NCBI RefSeq assembly: GCF_051014445.1
Contig: NC_135140.1
Location: forward strand, 16,237,501 to 16,301,500
DNA from: Colletes latitarsis
Taxonomy: Eukaryota; Arthropoda; Insecta; Hymenoptera; Colletidae
Reading direction: 5' to 3'
DNA length: 64,000 nt
Notes under the pieces: generated by a model
The model's input: only the letters and a program-made list of their open reading frames with translations
Database searches by the model: none
Told to the model about the DNA's origin: nothing
Program-made: the position numbers and the translations under genes
In this document: piece by piece, positions 23,378-35,945 of the stretch
Position numbering within the stretch: the stretch's first letter is position 1
Layout of the letters: each line of letters begins with the position of its first letter

Positions 23378-25235
23378 ATGAATTATAAAAAGATCGCACC
23401 GATTCTTCATGGCTCTGGAATGCCTCGATCGGAACGTCGATGGAGATCCTTCGTCTTATCACTCGCGATACTCGTGACATTGTCTTGTTGCGCTGGTCGT
23501 GGTATGTAACAATATCAGTCACGAACAATATATTTAATTAACAACACTACACCGTTTGCAATACTATGATTTCAAATTTAGAAGTTAAAAGAAACGAGGA
23601 ATACTTTGAGAATGGGTTCGTTGACCTGTAAGAAATATCCTTGAACCGTATGAAAAAAAGAAACGAAATTGTCATTATAAGCGTGAACAGATTCCAACGT
23701 AATGTCTATGTAACGAGATCCATAACTTTGGCAATCAATAAATAGTTCTTTCAATATTATAAGTGTACCGCGTGACACACTGCAAACGGAAGTGTGTCTC
23801 ACTTTTACGGATCACGGTGCAACTAGCGTGAAACGGAGGGAATGCACGGTTGAAAAAACGGGGGGAAAAATCGTGTTTTCGAGCACACTTAAATTACCAA
23901 GTCGACCGATTATAAAATCATTACAGTCTTCTCTATAATCATTTGAAGATCGTCACCATTTTTTTAATTTGACACATGCTTCTTTGCATTATGTAATTTC
24001 AGAAGAGACAAAAATAATAATCTATATTAATAGAGATCACTGAAAGTTATTTTATCAATTGAAAAATAATTCAATCAGTAAGAAATTATATCTATTGATA
24101 AACATAAAAAAACATAATGTTACTTTTGCGGTACAGCTAGGAAAGCACCAAGCGTTAAAAGATCGATTAAAAGTAGCAGAGTGTACAAATTAAACAATGA
24201 TGAATCGCCCTTTAATTACGTAGAACATGAATGGGAAGAAGGAAATCTTCATATAGGACGAAATGGGAAACCATGGAATTCAGTATCTGTGCAACAGCAG
24301 AAGGAAAATGTATATGTTCATGAATTCCCTTCTGTTAATTTTACCTCCAACGATACAAAGAGTAATCAATTATTGTAAGTTTGATATTTTTCATAAAATT
24401 GGAGTTGAATTATTAATAAACATGAATTCTGAACAAATATGTCAAAATACAGAAATAAATTAATTTTGCATGTAGTATTGTTTGATTCCAAGAGACATAG
24501 TTTTCAATTCTATGTAAGGAAACAATCTATATTGTTTTAGAATACATAATGAAGAGACTTTATCTCATAAAAGATTTAAAAGGGGTGTAATACATCTTTA
24601 TAACATGGTAGTTTGTGCTACTGGATGCAATCCTTTATCCTATAAAGGATATGGATGTTATTGTGGTTTTTTAGGTTCAGGATATGTCATAGATGGGATA
24701 GATAGGTAAGTTTTAATTTTAATAGTCTGAATGTTAAAAAAAAACTTTGTTAAACAATTATTGCATTTCTTGAAGCCAGTAGAGTGTTAATAAAATAAAT
24801 GCAATTTCAAAAATGTATTTCAGATCGGATGGCTTTAGAAATATAGATTAATTAATTTAAACTACAAGTTAATACCTTGTTGTAGGTGTTGTAAAATGCA
24901 TGACTGGTGCTATGATGCTACGGAATGCCCAATGTTTTCAGAGTACTTTGTACCATATTATTGGAGATGTTACCATGGTTATAAGCCCGTATGCGGTTTG
25001 TTTCATTATATTTACATTTTATCTAAATTGTATAATATCATACATAATTATCCCCTTTTGCATTGTAGCTGTGGAACACGGGAACTGGGGAGGATCTGGA
25101 TCATGTGCCCAACGGTTATGCGAATGCGATCGTTCGTTCGCTGAATGTTTAAAACGTTTCCCCTGCCCAACAACCAAGGCTGTGTGCACTTCGTCGCCTT
25201 GGAGATTGGTACAAAATCTTTTTATGGTCATGTGA
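23378..25235 (+). CDS. Secreted phospholipase A2 (group I/II-like) with propeptide
   Basis: Five exons (23378-23501, 24137-24374, 24541-24705, 24886-24995, 25069-25235) join in frame into 267 residues. An N-terminal hydrophobic run (SFVLSLAILVTLSCCAG, ~25-41) is a signal peptide; a second Met at residue 15 is an alternative start. A dibasic RFKR (~132-135) is a likely furin site, making residues ~42-135 a propeptide. The mature domain holds the calcium loop YGCYCGFLGSG (~158-168) and the catalytic CCKMHDWCYD (His181, Asp182). A later CECDRSFAECL helix provides the second catalytic aspartate (Asp in CDRSF). The enzyme hydrolyses the sn-2 ester of glycerophospholipids with Ca2+. The motif order is that of conventional, not group III (bee-venom type), PLA2. 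Its relatives are Drosophila CG14507/CG3009-like enzymes. Substrate and tissue are unknown. Confidence 0.93.
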
Positions 25236-25281
25236 TTACTGATATGATAGAATTACAGAATAATGGAATCGGAAATTGATT

Positions 25282-25287
25282 AATAAA
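25282..25287 (+). terminator. Poly(A) signal of the phospholipase gene
   Basis: AATAAA lies 47 bp after the stop codon and about 50 bp from the opposing signal of CDK5RAP3. Confidence 0.55.
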
Positions 25288-25334
25288 TGAATACCGTTGC
25301 GTAAATATGCCAAAGATAACAAGAGTATATATAC

Positions 25335-25340
25335 TTTATT
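25335..25340 (-). terminator. Poly(A) signal of CDK5RAP3
   Basis: AATAAA on the minus strand, about 120 bp after the stop codon at 25461-25463. Transcripts from the two convergent genes would end within a few tens of bases of each other. Confidence 0.55.
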
Positions 25341-25460
25341 AATCGTAATTAAAGGTACAAAACTTGTTTGTAACATTACAAAGCATAATAGCATTCACGC
25401 CTTTCCACATAGTAGAATCTTATTTCCATAATACAAATTCCATTCTTTTATTTCTACTAT

Positions 25461-27883
25461 TTACAAAGTACTTATACCTCCCGTTAAATGTACAATTCTG
25501 TTTTTATATTTCTTCGAAATATCTTGTTCTATCTGTAGGTAAAAGAAAAGGAAAAAATATTTATACATTAAGACATTATTATTCCTTTGATATTTTAAAA
25601 TATATTATTAATACCTCTGCTTGCAATTCCTTTGTCCTTTGGATAACAAGCTGTAGAAGAGGACGAAGAGCATTAGCTTCTTCTGCAGTTTTTTCCCTTT
25701 TTCGTCTCATAGTTCTTTGCAAAACTACCATTTTGTCAATTAAGCATAAATTTTCTTTTATTGAGTCAACTATACCATTTACGTGTCTGCAAAGATGAAT
25801 AGATAGTTAATTTTGTTTGTGCAATGCGCGGAAATAACGTTTCTTTCATTTAATTACCTCTTAGAATGTTTAATGTGGTGTAATAATTGGACCTTAGTAT
25901 CCAAAATTTCAGATAAAATAACTTTAACATTGTCTAACATATTTTGTGTGCTCTCTGACGTAGAATGTTGTAAAATAGAAGATGATAACTGCAGTTGATT
26001 GAAGCTTAAAAAATTAACACTATCGTCGCTTTTCAACTCACGTAAACGAAATGTAAAGAATGCTTCTAACTGTAAGACAATCATAGCGTTTAAAAGAGAA
26101 TCTTAGTTATCACTGAAATCAATGTGTATTTAATTAAAAACTTAATAAAACATATATACCTCGTACAATTGATCGATAAAATCGGTTCTGGTAGATGGAT
26201 TATCAAGGATTGTGTACGCTTCTGTGTCGTTCGCAATTCCACCATCGTGACCAGCTGCTTCTACGACTATGCCAGATTCTTCCAAAGAAATATTATAATC
26301 TATATTTTCAGGTACAACTTCCTCTACATTTTCATCACCCCAATCTATATTTTCAGGTACAACTTCTACATTTCCATCACCCCAATCAATTTCACCTCCG
26401 ACATCTAAATTAACGTCACTGTCCAAAACTATATTATCTCCGTTTAAGTCAGTGTCACCATAAACAGTTTTCTAAAATTTTACGAAATAAAACGATCGTT
26501 AATGATCAAACTAAAGTTTTGTAACATTACCAGCTTTTTTTTTTTATTTAAATAACGTAGAAAACGTTGAAACAGGTAGTACGTACAAGATTATCAATAT
26601 ATTCCTTTCTCCTCTTCTCTATATCAGCGTCATAAAAACATATATTTAAAGGAGGCTCGTTAATTGATAATGGGGCTACTCCATAAACCCATTCATATGT
26701 AGTAGTATTTCCATTCTCTGATACATTTGTAATATATAATATAATAAGATTCATCATTACTAGATATATCAACTATATTTTAACATACCAATTACATATT
26801 TTATCATGGGAACACAACAATCACTTCCTATACCCAAAGTGTAATTTAAAAAATCACGATAAAACTCTACACCTTTTTCTAATAATTTCGTTTTTTTCGC
26901 TATCTGTTCATAAATTTCTGGAAGTACTTTCACTCTCTCTGATAGCTCTTGCATAATTTGATTGCCAGAAATACCTAATCGATTACAGAATGTATTGAAG
27001 TCTGATCTGGCTGTATTTTCTGATTCTTTATATTCTGCTTCTTTTTTTTCCAAGTCCTGTAAATACATATTATATTTTTACAACAAAATAACAACAAATA
27101 ATATTTACCAAATAAACATACAGTTTGTATTTGCTCCAATTTTTGAATTTGCTTTTTAGTACTTGGAACTTCATAATTAACATTTCTTATAAGTACTTGT
27201 GCAACCTCTGCAAGATATAAATTATCTTTCTCATATGCACGTACTATTTCTTGCCAATCTTTCATCCTCTGTGATCCATACCTCCCAAACATATTTTTTG
27301 TATCTGCTTCAGTTTCCTTCAAAATTTCTATTATTTTTAAACAGTGAAAGTAATTTATATCTGCAAGAATGTAGATAAATTTAAACCAAATAATCATCAC
27401 TCTAAAGTACAAAGCACAGTTTAACTTACAAGCACCAGATAACAGTTTTGCAATTTCATTGTGTGCAGGCATATCTTGTATAGCATTGTTAATTTTTTCT
27501 CTAATAAGTAAGATTTTTGTATGCCAATCCTTATTACAATGCCGTCTGCTAATTAACCATTCTAATAACTTTCCAGTATTTATATCAATTGGAATATTTT
27601 GCTCCTAAATAATACATAACATTAGTAGCAACTCCAGTTATACTATTAAGTCTTTGTAAGTTTATATAATGGAAAGAATAATTGTAATTTATCTACAGAT
27701 TTGAAGTAAAATTTAATAGCCGACAATATACATTTTTTTAATCGCAAAATACTTTCATAAACATTTCTTTGTAAATAAAAATGTTCTAGATATTTTGTCA
27801 CACTGATCAAAGTGTTCATGTTCTACCCAATTTAAAAAAAGTTGTTATTGTTACAAAACTAGATATTTAATATTTACCTCCAT
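25461..27883 (-). CDS. CDK5RAP3: CDK5 regulatory subunit-associated protein 3 (UFMylation factor)
   Basis: Nine exons (27883-27878, 27604-27430, 27360-27122, 27056-26789, 26717-26587, 26471-26160, 26069-25858, 25786-25615, 25532-25461) join in frame into 528 residues. The first coding exon is six bases (ATGGAG). Diagnostic stretches are PIDINTGKLLEWLISRRHC, EIAKLLSGAYINYFHCLKI, KNMFGRYGSQRMKDWQEI and RNVNYEVPSTKKQI near the N-terminus. The C-terminus has DISKKYKNRIVHLTGG. CDK5RAP3 is the substrate adaptor of the UFM1 E3 ligase complex with UFL1 and DDRGK1 at the endoplasmic reticulum, acting in ribosome quality control and ER-phagy. Its central disordered region carries IDWG shuffled motifs that bind UFM1 and ATG8 proteins. 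Two are intact here (IDWG at ~301-304 and ~315-318) and a third has become IDYN (~330-333). Length matches the family. Confidence 0.96.
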
Positions 27884-28933
27884 AATATGAAACGTTCGTA
27901 ATATTTTATACTAATTTTTCTGCGTCCCTTTCCTTGTAGGTTGTAACAGCTGTTACTTTTTATTTATATTTGTCGTTTATTTCGAGTATAGTTCAGTATT
28001 TTGGAGTGATTGCAACGATTAGGCTATCGTACCGGCTGTCTTAGTGACATTGACGTATTTCCGGAAAAATTACATTTAAATTTACTTCCATTGAATGTCG
28101 AATGAATGTACATACGTGCCACGTATTTCAGCATTGAGAAACAATAGGTGCCAATAATCCAAGATTTTTTTAGAAAGAGAATTTTCATTAGTCATATTTT
28201 TGAAGCTTTGCAAGTTACTAGGTATAATTTTTAATTTTCACAACTCAAACTTTTATCTTTTTGTTTTGTTTTTATTAGTTTAAAATTTTCACGGGTCATT
28301 ACACTTTTATCTTTTGTTGCATATAAATTCAAAAAATATTTTCAAGGACATTTTAAGAAAATTTTTTAAACATGTTTGTTAATTTATCAATAAAGGATAG
28401 GAAATTAGGATGTCTTTTTTTCCTTATTTATAATTATGTTTAAATAAATAAAAGCAAGGAGTACACAGTAAATACAACGAGTAATACGCACAAATATTTT
28501 AGTTTATTGTTATACATTCATGGTAACAAAAGCGTATTTTCTAGGACAATGTTTGTTATATTGTCAGTTCCAAAGTATAATTCAAACTTAAGACTTTACC
28601 ATGAGAAGAGATACAACAGTCGAATTGTTCTCATGTTCTCTATTACAGCTTATAGCAGAGCAGATGCTCATATTGAAATCTTCTATCTTTCACATAACTT
28701 AATATTCAGATGATACACACATGAACGCGCATACACAACATTCTCATACACGCGGAAACTGTAAGTTTCTCTTACTAGAAAATTCTGTTTGTTTACAGAG
28801 TTGTACTGCAACGTCCAGAATAAAATACGGACGTAAGAAACAACTGGCCAATATTAACATGGCACTGTGATTGCTAGAAGTTTTAGATCATTACGTACAA
28901 CGTTGTTTCGTGTCGTCCGGATGGATAAATTAT
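27884..28933. other. Spacer between CDK5RAP3 and the p24 gene
   Basis: About 1 kb of AT-rich DNA contains the CDK5RAP3 promoter (-) and the 3' UTR end of the p24 gene. No other gene is seen. The ORF at 28507 has no family features. Confidence 0.4.
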
Positions 28934-28939
28934 TTTATT
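28934..28939 (-). terminator. Poly(A) signal of the p24 gene
   Basis: AATAAA on the minus strand, about 47 bp past the stop codon at 28986. Confidence 0.5.
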
Positions 28940-28985
28940 GCGAACAAAAAAAACATTGTCATTCGCAGATAAACTAATGAATGTA

Positions 28986-29918
28986 CTAAGCTTTCCTCTC
29001 TGTGAAGAAAGCCTTTAGAATCATCACCTGCCCTACCGATATGATCAAAATTGTTACTGTTTCCATAGCAGACCATATGAATACATGATCATTCAAATCC
29101 TCTGCACGTTTACGACCTTGTGCTTCTCTTAATCGATGATGTGTTTGATAATCTAAAATATTATTCAAATTCTTGTGCACCTCTTCCGCAGAAGATTCCA
29201 TCTGGAAAAAAATATTTATATTTAAATGTATTTGCCTTGATAATGTTTAGTCATGTATAAAAAAAATATTAAAAAAATGTTACCTGAGTCATAACAGTCA
29301 CATGTTCCCCAAGACCAGCAAGCGGTAGTTGGTCATTTACTCGAAAATCCATGTAAACAAGCTTATGTGAAAATGTAGAGAACTCATTGCTGAAACAAGC
29401 TTGATATGCTCCAGTCATTGGGGCTGTAAATTGCCGCGAATCAAACTGTGTTTTTATTTGCGAATAGATGATCTCTTTATTTGGAGCTTCCAAAGTTACA
29501 TCTACATCATATTGTCCACCAGTCACGACCTGAAAGGCATTCATTTACCTTAAAACATATTTATCTTGACGATTTATGAAAGAAACACGCACAATTTTTG
29601 GTGATTATACAATTTGTAACATATTGGATTCATTACAAGTTACCAACAAGTGTGAACGTGGCTATTGGTATTACGTCGCGGCAAACAGAATTACAAATAT
29701 CATTTTTTAACCACGTACTGTACGTAAAAAATAATTCATTGAAAGACACACGAGTCGCGTACCTGAAATTCGAGCATAACCGTTGCATTTTTCTCGATTT
29801 CCTGAAAGAAACATTGTTTCGCATTGTCGGGTAGTTCAAAGGTTAGCTCGACGCCACCAGTTTGTAATATCGTACCGAACAGCGAGACGAATAACAGGCA
29901 GATCGACCAGTAGTCCAT
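28986..29918 (-). CDS. p24-1: p24 family cargo receptor, gamma/TMED3-TMED7 type
   Basis: Three exons (29918-29763, 29529-29284, 29201-28986) join in frame into 205 residues. A signal peptide (CLLFVSLFGTILQTGG) precedes a GOLD domain that begins VELTFELPDNAKQCFFQEI. The domain carries the two cysteines of the p24 disulphide (KQCFF and YQACFS). A membrane-proximal coiled coil (HKNLNNILDYQTHHRLRE) leads to one C-terminal transmembrane helix (WSAMETVTILIISVGQVMIL). The cytosolic tail KAFFTERKA has the FF pair that binds COPII coat. p24 proteins cycle between ER and Golgi as hetero-oligomers and load GPI-anchored and other secretory cargo. The tail lacks a clear KKxx retrieval signal, as in the TMED3/7 group. 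The choice within the gamma subfamily is by overall feel. Confidence 0.92.
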
Positions 29919-32440
29919 TCTTTGTTAGTTCTTTGTTTAGTACACTACTTTAGACACATTTAAACCAGAATGAATTTACGAATAATGTCCAAATAATCAA
30001 TCCAGGTCCCGGTCAAAATTTCATCTAAACAAGCTATTTTAACGTGGCCGGAAATTACTTGCGTGAATACTACTGAAGCGCCGGAACTGGCTATACTCCC
30101 GTCCAAATTGTAAACGTCTACGTCGTTCTAGCCAAATAATATATAAAAAATCTGGTAAATAATTCAACTAATATTTTGTTTAAATAACTTATATGAACAG
30201 AAGAAGAGATGATCTATGCTTTAGACGATCATACAGTCTTTATTAAAGTAATGCATAAAAATAGATATGAATCAGAGTTGCATGGATCTTCTTGAGATTT
30301 ATTTAATATTGTTGATAATAAATTAGCTTTTGTTCTTGAATAGTATTACAAAATCCTTATTACTTGGTTTTTATGTAAAGCTATTTTATTATAAATGAAC
30401 AATTCAATAAAATTTGCTATGATCTATTACTTTGAAAATTATACAAAACATATATAAATATGTTGTAATTAATAGCTTTTTTACGTGCGTGTAAAGGATT
30501 ATGTAGCATACGGATTTCCTTATACGTTTAATCTTTGACACGTCGAGGTATTAATGGTACAAGGATCAATAAATTTTATGCAATTCCGGTATTGATGTAA
30601 GCTGATTGATAAATTCACAAGTTTTGTCACGTTTTTATTTTGTATTATTAAGTACATGTGCTTACTGGTTAGAGGAATGTTAAGCAGTTTCCTCTACGTG
30701 TACCGCATGACCCAGGAAACCGGAAGTGCATTTGATGAGTATCGGATTTTAATACTCGAGGATCGACAAAATAATTAACGAAGTTGGTGATTTACAGTTT
30801 TGTTGATTTTCGATTGATAATATTTGAATACGTGATCGGAACAATGTTAGAGTTAATTCACTTAAGAGTGGAATCTAAAGAGATGGGCAAAATTTTATTA
30901 AAACAATAGATAAAGAATAAAACCAATGTGTAATAGTTTTTATTCGTGATAAATAATTATTTATCGACTACGTATGCATGCTTATTATTTGACAACTGAC
31001 GTAATTATTTCTTTTTAAACAGTTTTGATCTATCTGTGAATGATACGTAGTTTTCGTGTAGACATACTTCCTGTTCGTAGGTTTTAATACTTCAAGCAGC
31101 AAGTATGTATGCGTAAGAGTGTTTGCGTGAGGCGCCCTAAGGTCCCGCCTACTATTCTAATAGAGTCTCCTTGTCTGTCATGTTACTTATTCATGGAAGT
31201 GTGTTGCAGAACAAGTCGCGTGTATCGAAGGGCAAAGAGGGCGCCCAAAAGAGAGGGAAAGCAACATAAAGGTTCTTTTCATTGGAAAAGAAAGCCAAGC
31301 ACGACATACCAGGCAAAATTGTACCCTACCTCAAGAATCAGCAAGTACGAATACCTAACCCAGGCCATTATATTGAACAAAATGTGCTGGTTCGTCACAT
31401 TAAAACAATCAGGAAAAGAGGTTATAAAACATATGGGAAAAGAGGTTATAAATTCGTTCTCCTACCATACTTAAATTCGTTTATTACTTTTCACAGACCT
31501 AAGATGTGATTTTAGAGAAGCAAAGGAAAATGAAATTGCGATTACGTAGATCAAATTATATAGATAGCCGATGCAGGTGAAATATTTTGCATGTACACTC
31601 GAGTAACGCAATACGGTGTACTTTACGGTGTATATGTATATGTCTTATCCTATAATCGGGACTCCTTGCTGGCTCAGCAATAACCTCCGTGAATTTTTTG
31701 ATAACCCTGCATAGCGTGCTTGAACGATCTTTAGCTATATCTTCATGGCACTTTAAATTTAAAATGTTTCTATGCCGAGACTGAAATCGATATAGAGAGA
31801 TTCGATCGAAGCGATTGTGCACCATTTTTGTTTTACCACGCAAAATTCTTGCAGTTTATAGTATTTTACTTTGTTATTCGATTGATTCACGTTTGACTGA
31901 CTACATTATTAACGATCATATATTTTTCCACATTTATTTACAGTACCGCAGAGAAAAATTCTCCATAAAAAGGTCTTAGAGCATTTGTTTTGTTCGTACG
32001 TATACACGGTTCACGAATATATGTTTGTATACATATGTATATACATATAATGGCTATGTTCCGTTTGACAGTGCTGTACTTGTATACACTATCGGTCAAA
32101 AGTTGCAGATGTATCTAAAATTAGTATTATCGACAAGGAAACGTTTAAAAGTAATTCCTATATTTATAGAGGCCATAACAGAAGATAATGTGTGCTCATC
32201 GGTTTGTAAAAGTTCTATTTATTTCTAATGAAATGAAATTGCTCGTTAACAATGTTTAATTTGCATCTAGGTGCACGTGTAAATTTAAAAATGTGCACGG
32301 AAGAGTAGTATCGATCCTACCCCGGTGGCGTGAAATTTAAGAACGTCTTTCTCACTGACGCGTGCACCAAACTTTTGAACGTTAGTGTATGTACACGTGT
32401 ATCCGTGTGTACACGCAGAGTCAGGTTCGAAATACGAACA
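29919..32440. other. Gene-poor interval
   Basis: No phase-consistent gene is seen. The frame at 31109-31474 overlaps another open frame at 31282. Both contain a 16 bp direct duplication (GAAAAGAGGTTATAAA near 31412 and 31437), which looks like drifting repeat DNA rather than a gene. Confidence 0.4.
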
Positions 32441-32778
32441 ACACGAGGGGTTTCTCCACCACGATTAACTCCATCAGAGTGGGGGAGAAGCACACGACCG
32501 CATCAAGCTGGGCACCATGAGTTTTCGAACGACAACGGCAGGAGGCAGATCTCTTTCTGTACACCTCTCGGTCTATTGCCAGCGTTATTTTTACTCACGA
32601 ATTTCCCTTTCGCGTAGTCGGAAGAAATTCACGCGTAGAATAGTGTTTCCGTCGAGTGGGCTCCGTAAGTCGTGACGCGTGTGAAAGGAGAAATGCTTTC
32701 TTGCTGTTCAAGACCAAAGATGATCCAGTGTAACGTAGGTCGGTGACTCGAAAAATCCTCGTGGTGGATATCCGTAAG
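32441..32778 (+). promoter_or_regulatory. Exon-like island A1, candidate non-coding first exon
   Basis: This GC-richer block ends in a donor-like CCGTAAG|GTGAGC at 32778/32779. It is paralogous to the island at 40516-40854. Shared segments are CACGAGGGGTTTCTCC, CCACGATTAACT, CACCATGAGTTTTCGAACG and TCCTCGTGG just before the donor. A short ORF at 32517 (MSFRTTTAGG) is not conserved downstream of its first residues between the copies, so coding use is unlikely. Use as a 5' UTR exon of the gene beginning at 45336 is inference. Confidence 0.45.
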
Positions 32779-35700
32779 GTGAGCACAATTGTAAGCGTGC
32801 ACTTTTAATTCAAATATTGATGTAACGCTGTATGTGATTTCGTATATACATAATCGTTTAGAGACTAACGCAAGAGAACAAGAATAGGAGAGGAAGATGG
32901 ATAGATTAAGAAGAAAAGAATATAACAGTAAAAGGCGAGAGTGTAACAGCGTTTCAAATATTTTGTGACAGATAGATTGCGTTACTGTCGTTGTGATAGA
33001 GCGACGCATGAGCAGCCCATTTGTTGGTCAAAATTAAATTAGTAAAGGAATAATTTGCAGCTTTAACGGTGTTAACTTACAAGGAATTTCTTTTAGCATT
33101 TGTTACTCGAACGCTACATAATTATTGATTAGTTGCTTGCATACATTTCTTGAAGTATTCGCACCATAAAAGCATAATTAATAGACCTTAATTACACATA
33201 TGATTTATTTGGAAGGATCTAATTGGTATTTTGACTCGCGTGGTAGTGTTGGGATTTATTTAGCTAATTTTCTACCATTTTATTTTTAATGGGTCATAGT
33301 AATAAATGGTTACTGTTAATTAAATTTAATTTCAAAGGTTAAAGTTCGTTTCTAGCAAGTTAACGACCTTTTGACCTTTGAAACTTGTACATTATCTTAC
33401 CCGTAATTGAGTTCGTAACGGACAAAAGCGTGTTACTTGTCGAATTATTGTTTTGAAAGTGTATACACTGCAGAGCAATGAACGGATTTACACCAGAACT
33501 TTAACAGAAAGTTTCGTGAAACGTGCTTCTCTATCTGCTCGACTTCTAACATTTCTAAACTTTTCATCGGCTTTTAAAATCCTCGTAGTCTGTAGGTGTA
33601 AAATAAATCTTGCTTTTCGATCTGTAAAGAAGAAAGGGGCATTGCTTTTTTTATTAAGCTTACGCGCTAAATAATTTAAACGATTTTACTTGATTAAAAT
33701 AACCAAATGATTTACTGCAGTTGCCGAATATTTATGTTTCAATCGTGCTACGCACCCTTTTCGGTTTCTTTACTAATTTCCACGATTAACGAACGAAACC
33801 AGCGACGGGATTATACATATACGAACGAGCGGGTGCTGTAACGAAAGTTAAAAATAGTCGAATATAGGAAATAAACGAAGCAAGGTTGACGGACGCGTTG
33901 CTGAATATATCCAACTATATTAATAATGTTCTTGTCACGCTACCGGTGTATTTAAAATAACAGCGATGCAATATCCTCATAAAAAAATTCTTAACAATTA
34001 ATTTCACGTATAAACTGAAACTAATAGTAGTTCGTAGAGTTTCTGAAAATATTTATCAGATCGTTTTGACGTTTCGAGTTGGGGAAAATACAGTTTTCGA
34101 AATTGCACGAAATTTATAGAAATAGAAATGTCGTCCGCCTTAGGGCAGGAAGCATCGTCCGCAGGAAAATAAATTCTACATAAGTCATAAAGGGTGTACC
34201 GTGTCCGTGCAGATATATTCTTGGAATACGATTTTGGCATAAGACGACCATAAAACGGCGCAGTCAACTGTCTAGACTTGGTTGCACGTGAATAGTGCAT
34301 ACGTACTTCGATCGATCTTACTGTCCGTCCGATAAACTCTAGTTTTCACCGCGGCGACATTCGCGAATGGACAGGTCAACGGCCTGACGCATAATTGAGA
34401 ATCTCTCGGTTAATAATTAGTCGGCAATCTGCCAATGTGGATTGGAAGAAACGTGCCATTTGTAACGCTTCGCTGCCAGCTTTTATTCTAGTCAGACTAA
34501 TTTAGTGCAAAACACGGTGCACGGTGCTCTATACGCTACCACGTACACACAAGATTTTTCTGTGTTTTCTAATTATCATTTGCTCATGTGAAATATCATT
34601 GTTACCGCGTTACTATTATTACTACTAATAGTACCACTCCCATTACTGTTATTATTCTTAAAGCCCTGTTACTTTTACCGTGATTGCTAACAATATTAGC
34701 ATTAACAGCTTCAATATAGTATTACCATCACTGTTCTTGTCGTAATGACTATTACTATCGATATTACTACGTACCTTTTTATTATTATTGTTATCGCTAT
34801 TCCAATGTTTTTACATTACTGCTTTTAGCGCATTGTTGGACCCATTATTATTTATATTATTAAAGATAATAATGATAAGTCATTGTAACTTTGATTGCTA
34901 TCATTATTGCCATTACTATCTTTAGTGAATCATTGCTGTTACCAATTGTTACTTATTTATTACTGCAAGAATTGGTCGACGAATACATTAAAATTTTCTG
35001 ATTGGAATATTTCAAATTACTAGTCGTAGACTCGTATGTGATTGGTGCTTTTGTACTTATGGGCGTGACGTGTTTAGCGATGTGTTTCATTGGATAGGTC
35101 TGGGGGGTAGTGGGTGAGGTTTCCGACTTTCCCTTCCCATGAGCTTAACATCTTGCCTACTTTTACTTATTGTAGAACTAGCCAAGTTACATGACGTTGT
35201 TTACCATAATAACCATTGTTGATGCGACAATTAATTCATTCAACTTAGAAACGTACAATGTTTTTAGTTTTATTTCTTGGGTCACGAACACATCGAACGA
35301 AAAAGATTTTAAATCTAAGTTTCAACAATTTTTGCTGCAAGATTAACGAGATAGCTTATATGAATTTATGGTTGGTGCCTTTGCTTCTCCCCCCCCATAA
35401 TCCGCCGTAGCGGTAAGAATTTTGCTATGCCACATTGCTCAGACTTAAGTCAAGCTATCTTACACATACGTTCCACATTTCATCGCGATCTTTCTAACCA
35501 TTTTCCCGTGACGTTATAACAAGCGGATACTGTTTACAAATCTTCCATTTTCACAGGATGGTCCGTATAAGAATTTCATAGATCGGTTCCATTCGAAAAA
35601 GTAAAGGTCATCTTCGAGTTCAATTCACATAAAATGTTATTAGAATGGTAGTGCTGTCTTAATCTTCGAAAATAGGAATATTACCACACGTGTAAAGGAT

Positions 35701-35840
35701 TTTTATCGATTCTCCAAAAGCTCGTTCCCTCCCTAGAAAGAGAAATATCGAACCTTGCTATTATTAGATGTTACAGACGACGAGATTCATGACTTTTTTT
35801 CTCCCCATTCATCCAACCATGGATGGAAACAGGCAGGGAT
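32779..35840. other. Gene-poor interval with an ATT-rich low-complexity tract
   Basis: No gene is seen. About 34600-34930 is a degenerate trinucleotide-like tract dominated by ATT, ACT and TTA steps. Confidence 0.4.
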
Positions 35841-35945
35841 CCTCTTTCAAGAGGCATGTCCAGTTAACATATCTACCTGTTCCTTCGTGCAGTCTGGACT
35901 GGTTTCAGTTATGGACCACGAAGCATTCTAGACGCGCAATACCTT
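35840..35945. promoter_or_regulatory. Conserved island B1
   Basis: This segment is paralogous to 43510-43610. Best shared stretches are TATGGACCACGAAGC (with one change), TCTGGACTGGTT/TCTAGACTGGTT and AGACGCGC. It lies about 3.4 kb after island A1, as its partner lies about 3.0 kb after A2. Function is unknown; it may be a duplicated enhancer or exon. Confidence 0.45.

Noticed and set aside
24896..25144. Phospholipase frame starting at the internal ATG 24896
   Set aside because: That ATG is the Met of CCKMHDWCYD, in the middle of the catalytic motif; the exon is preceded by three in-phase exons.
26124..26426. Several overlapping plus-strand frames
   Set aside because: They mirror CDK5RAP3 exon 6 on the other strand and have no independent features.
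31109..31509. Two overlapping plus frames resembling a decayed basic protein
   Set aside because: Two frames are open at once over a local direct duplication, and there is no family motif; it is more likely drifted repeat DNA.
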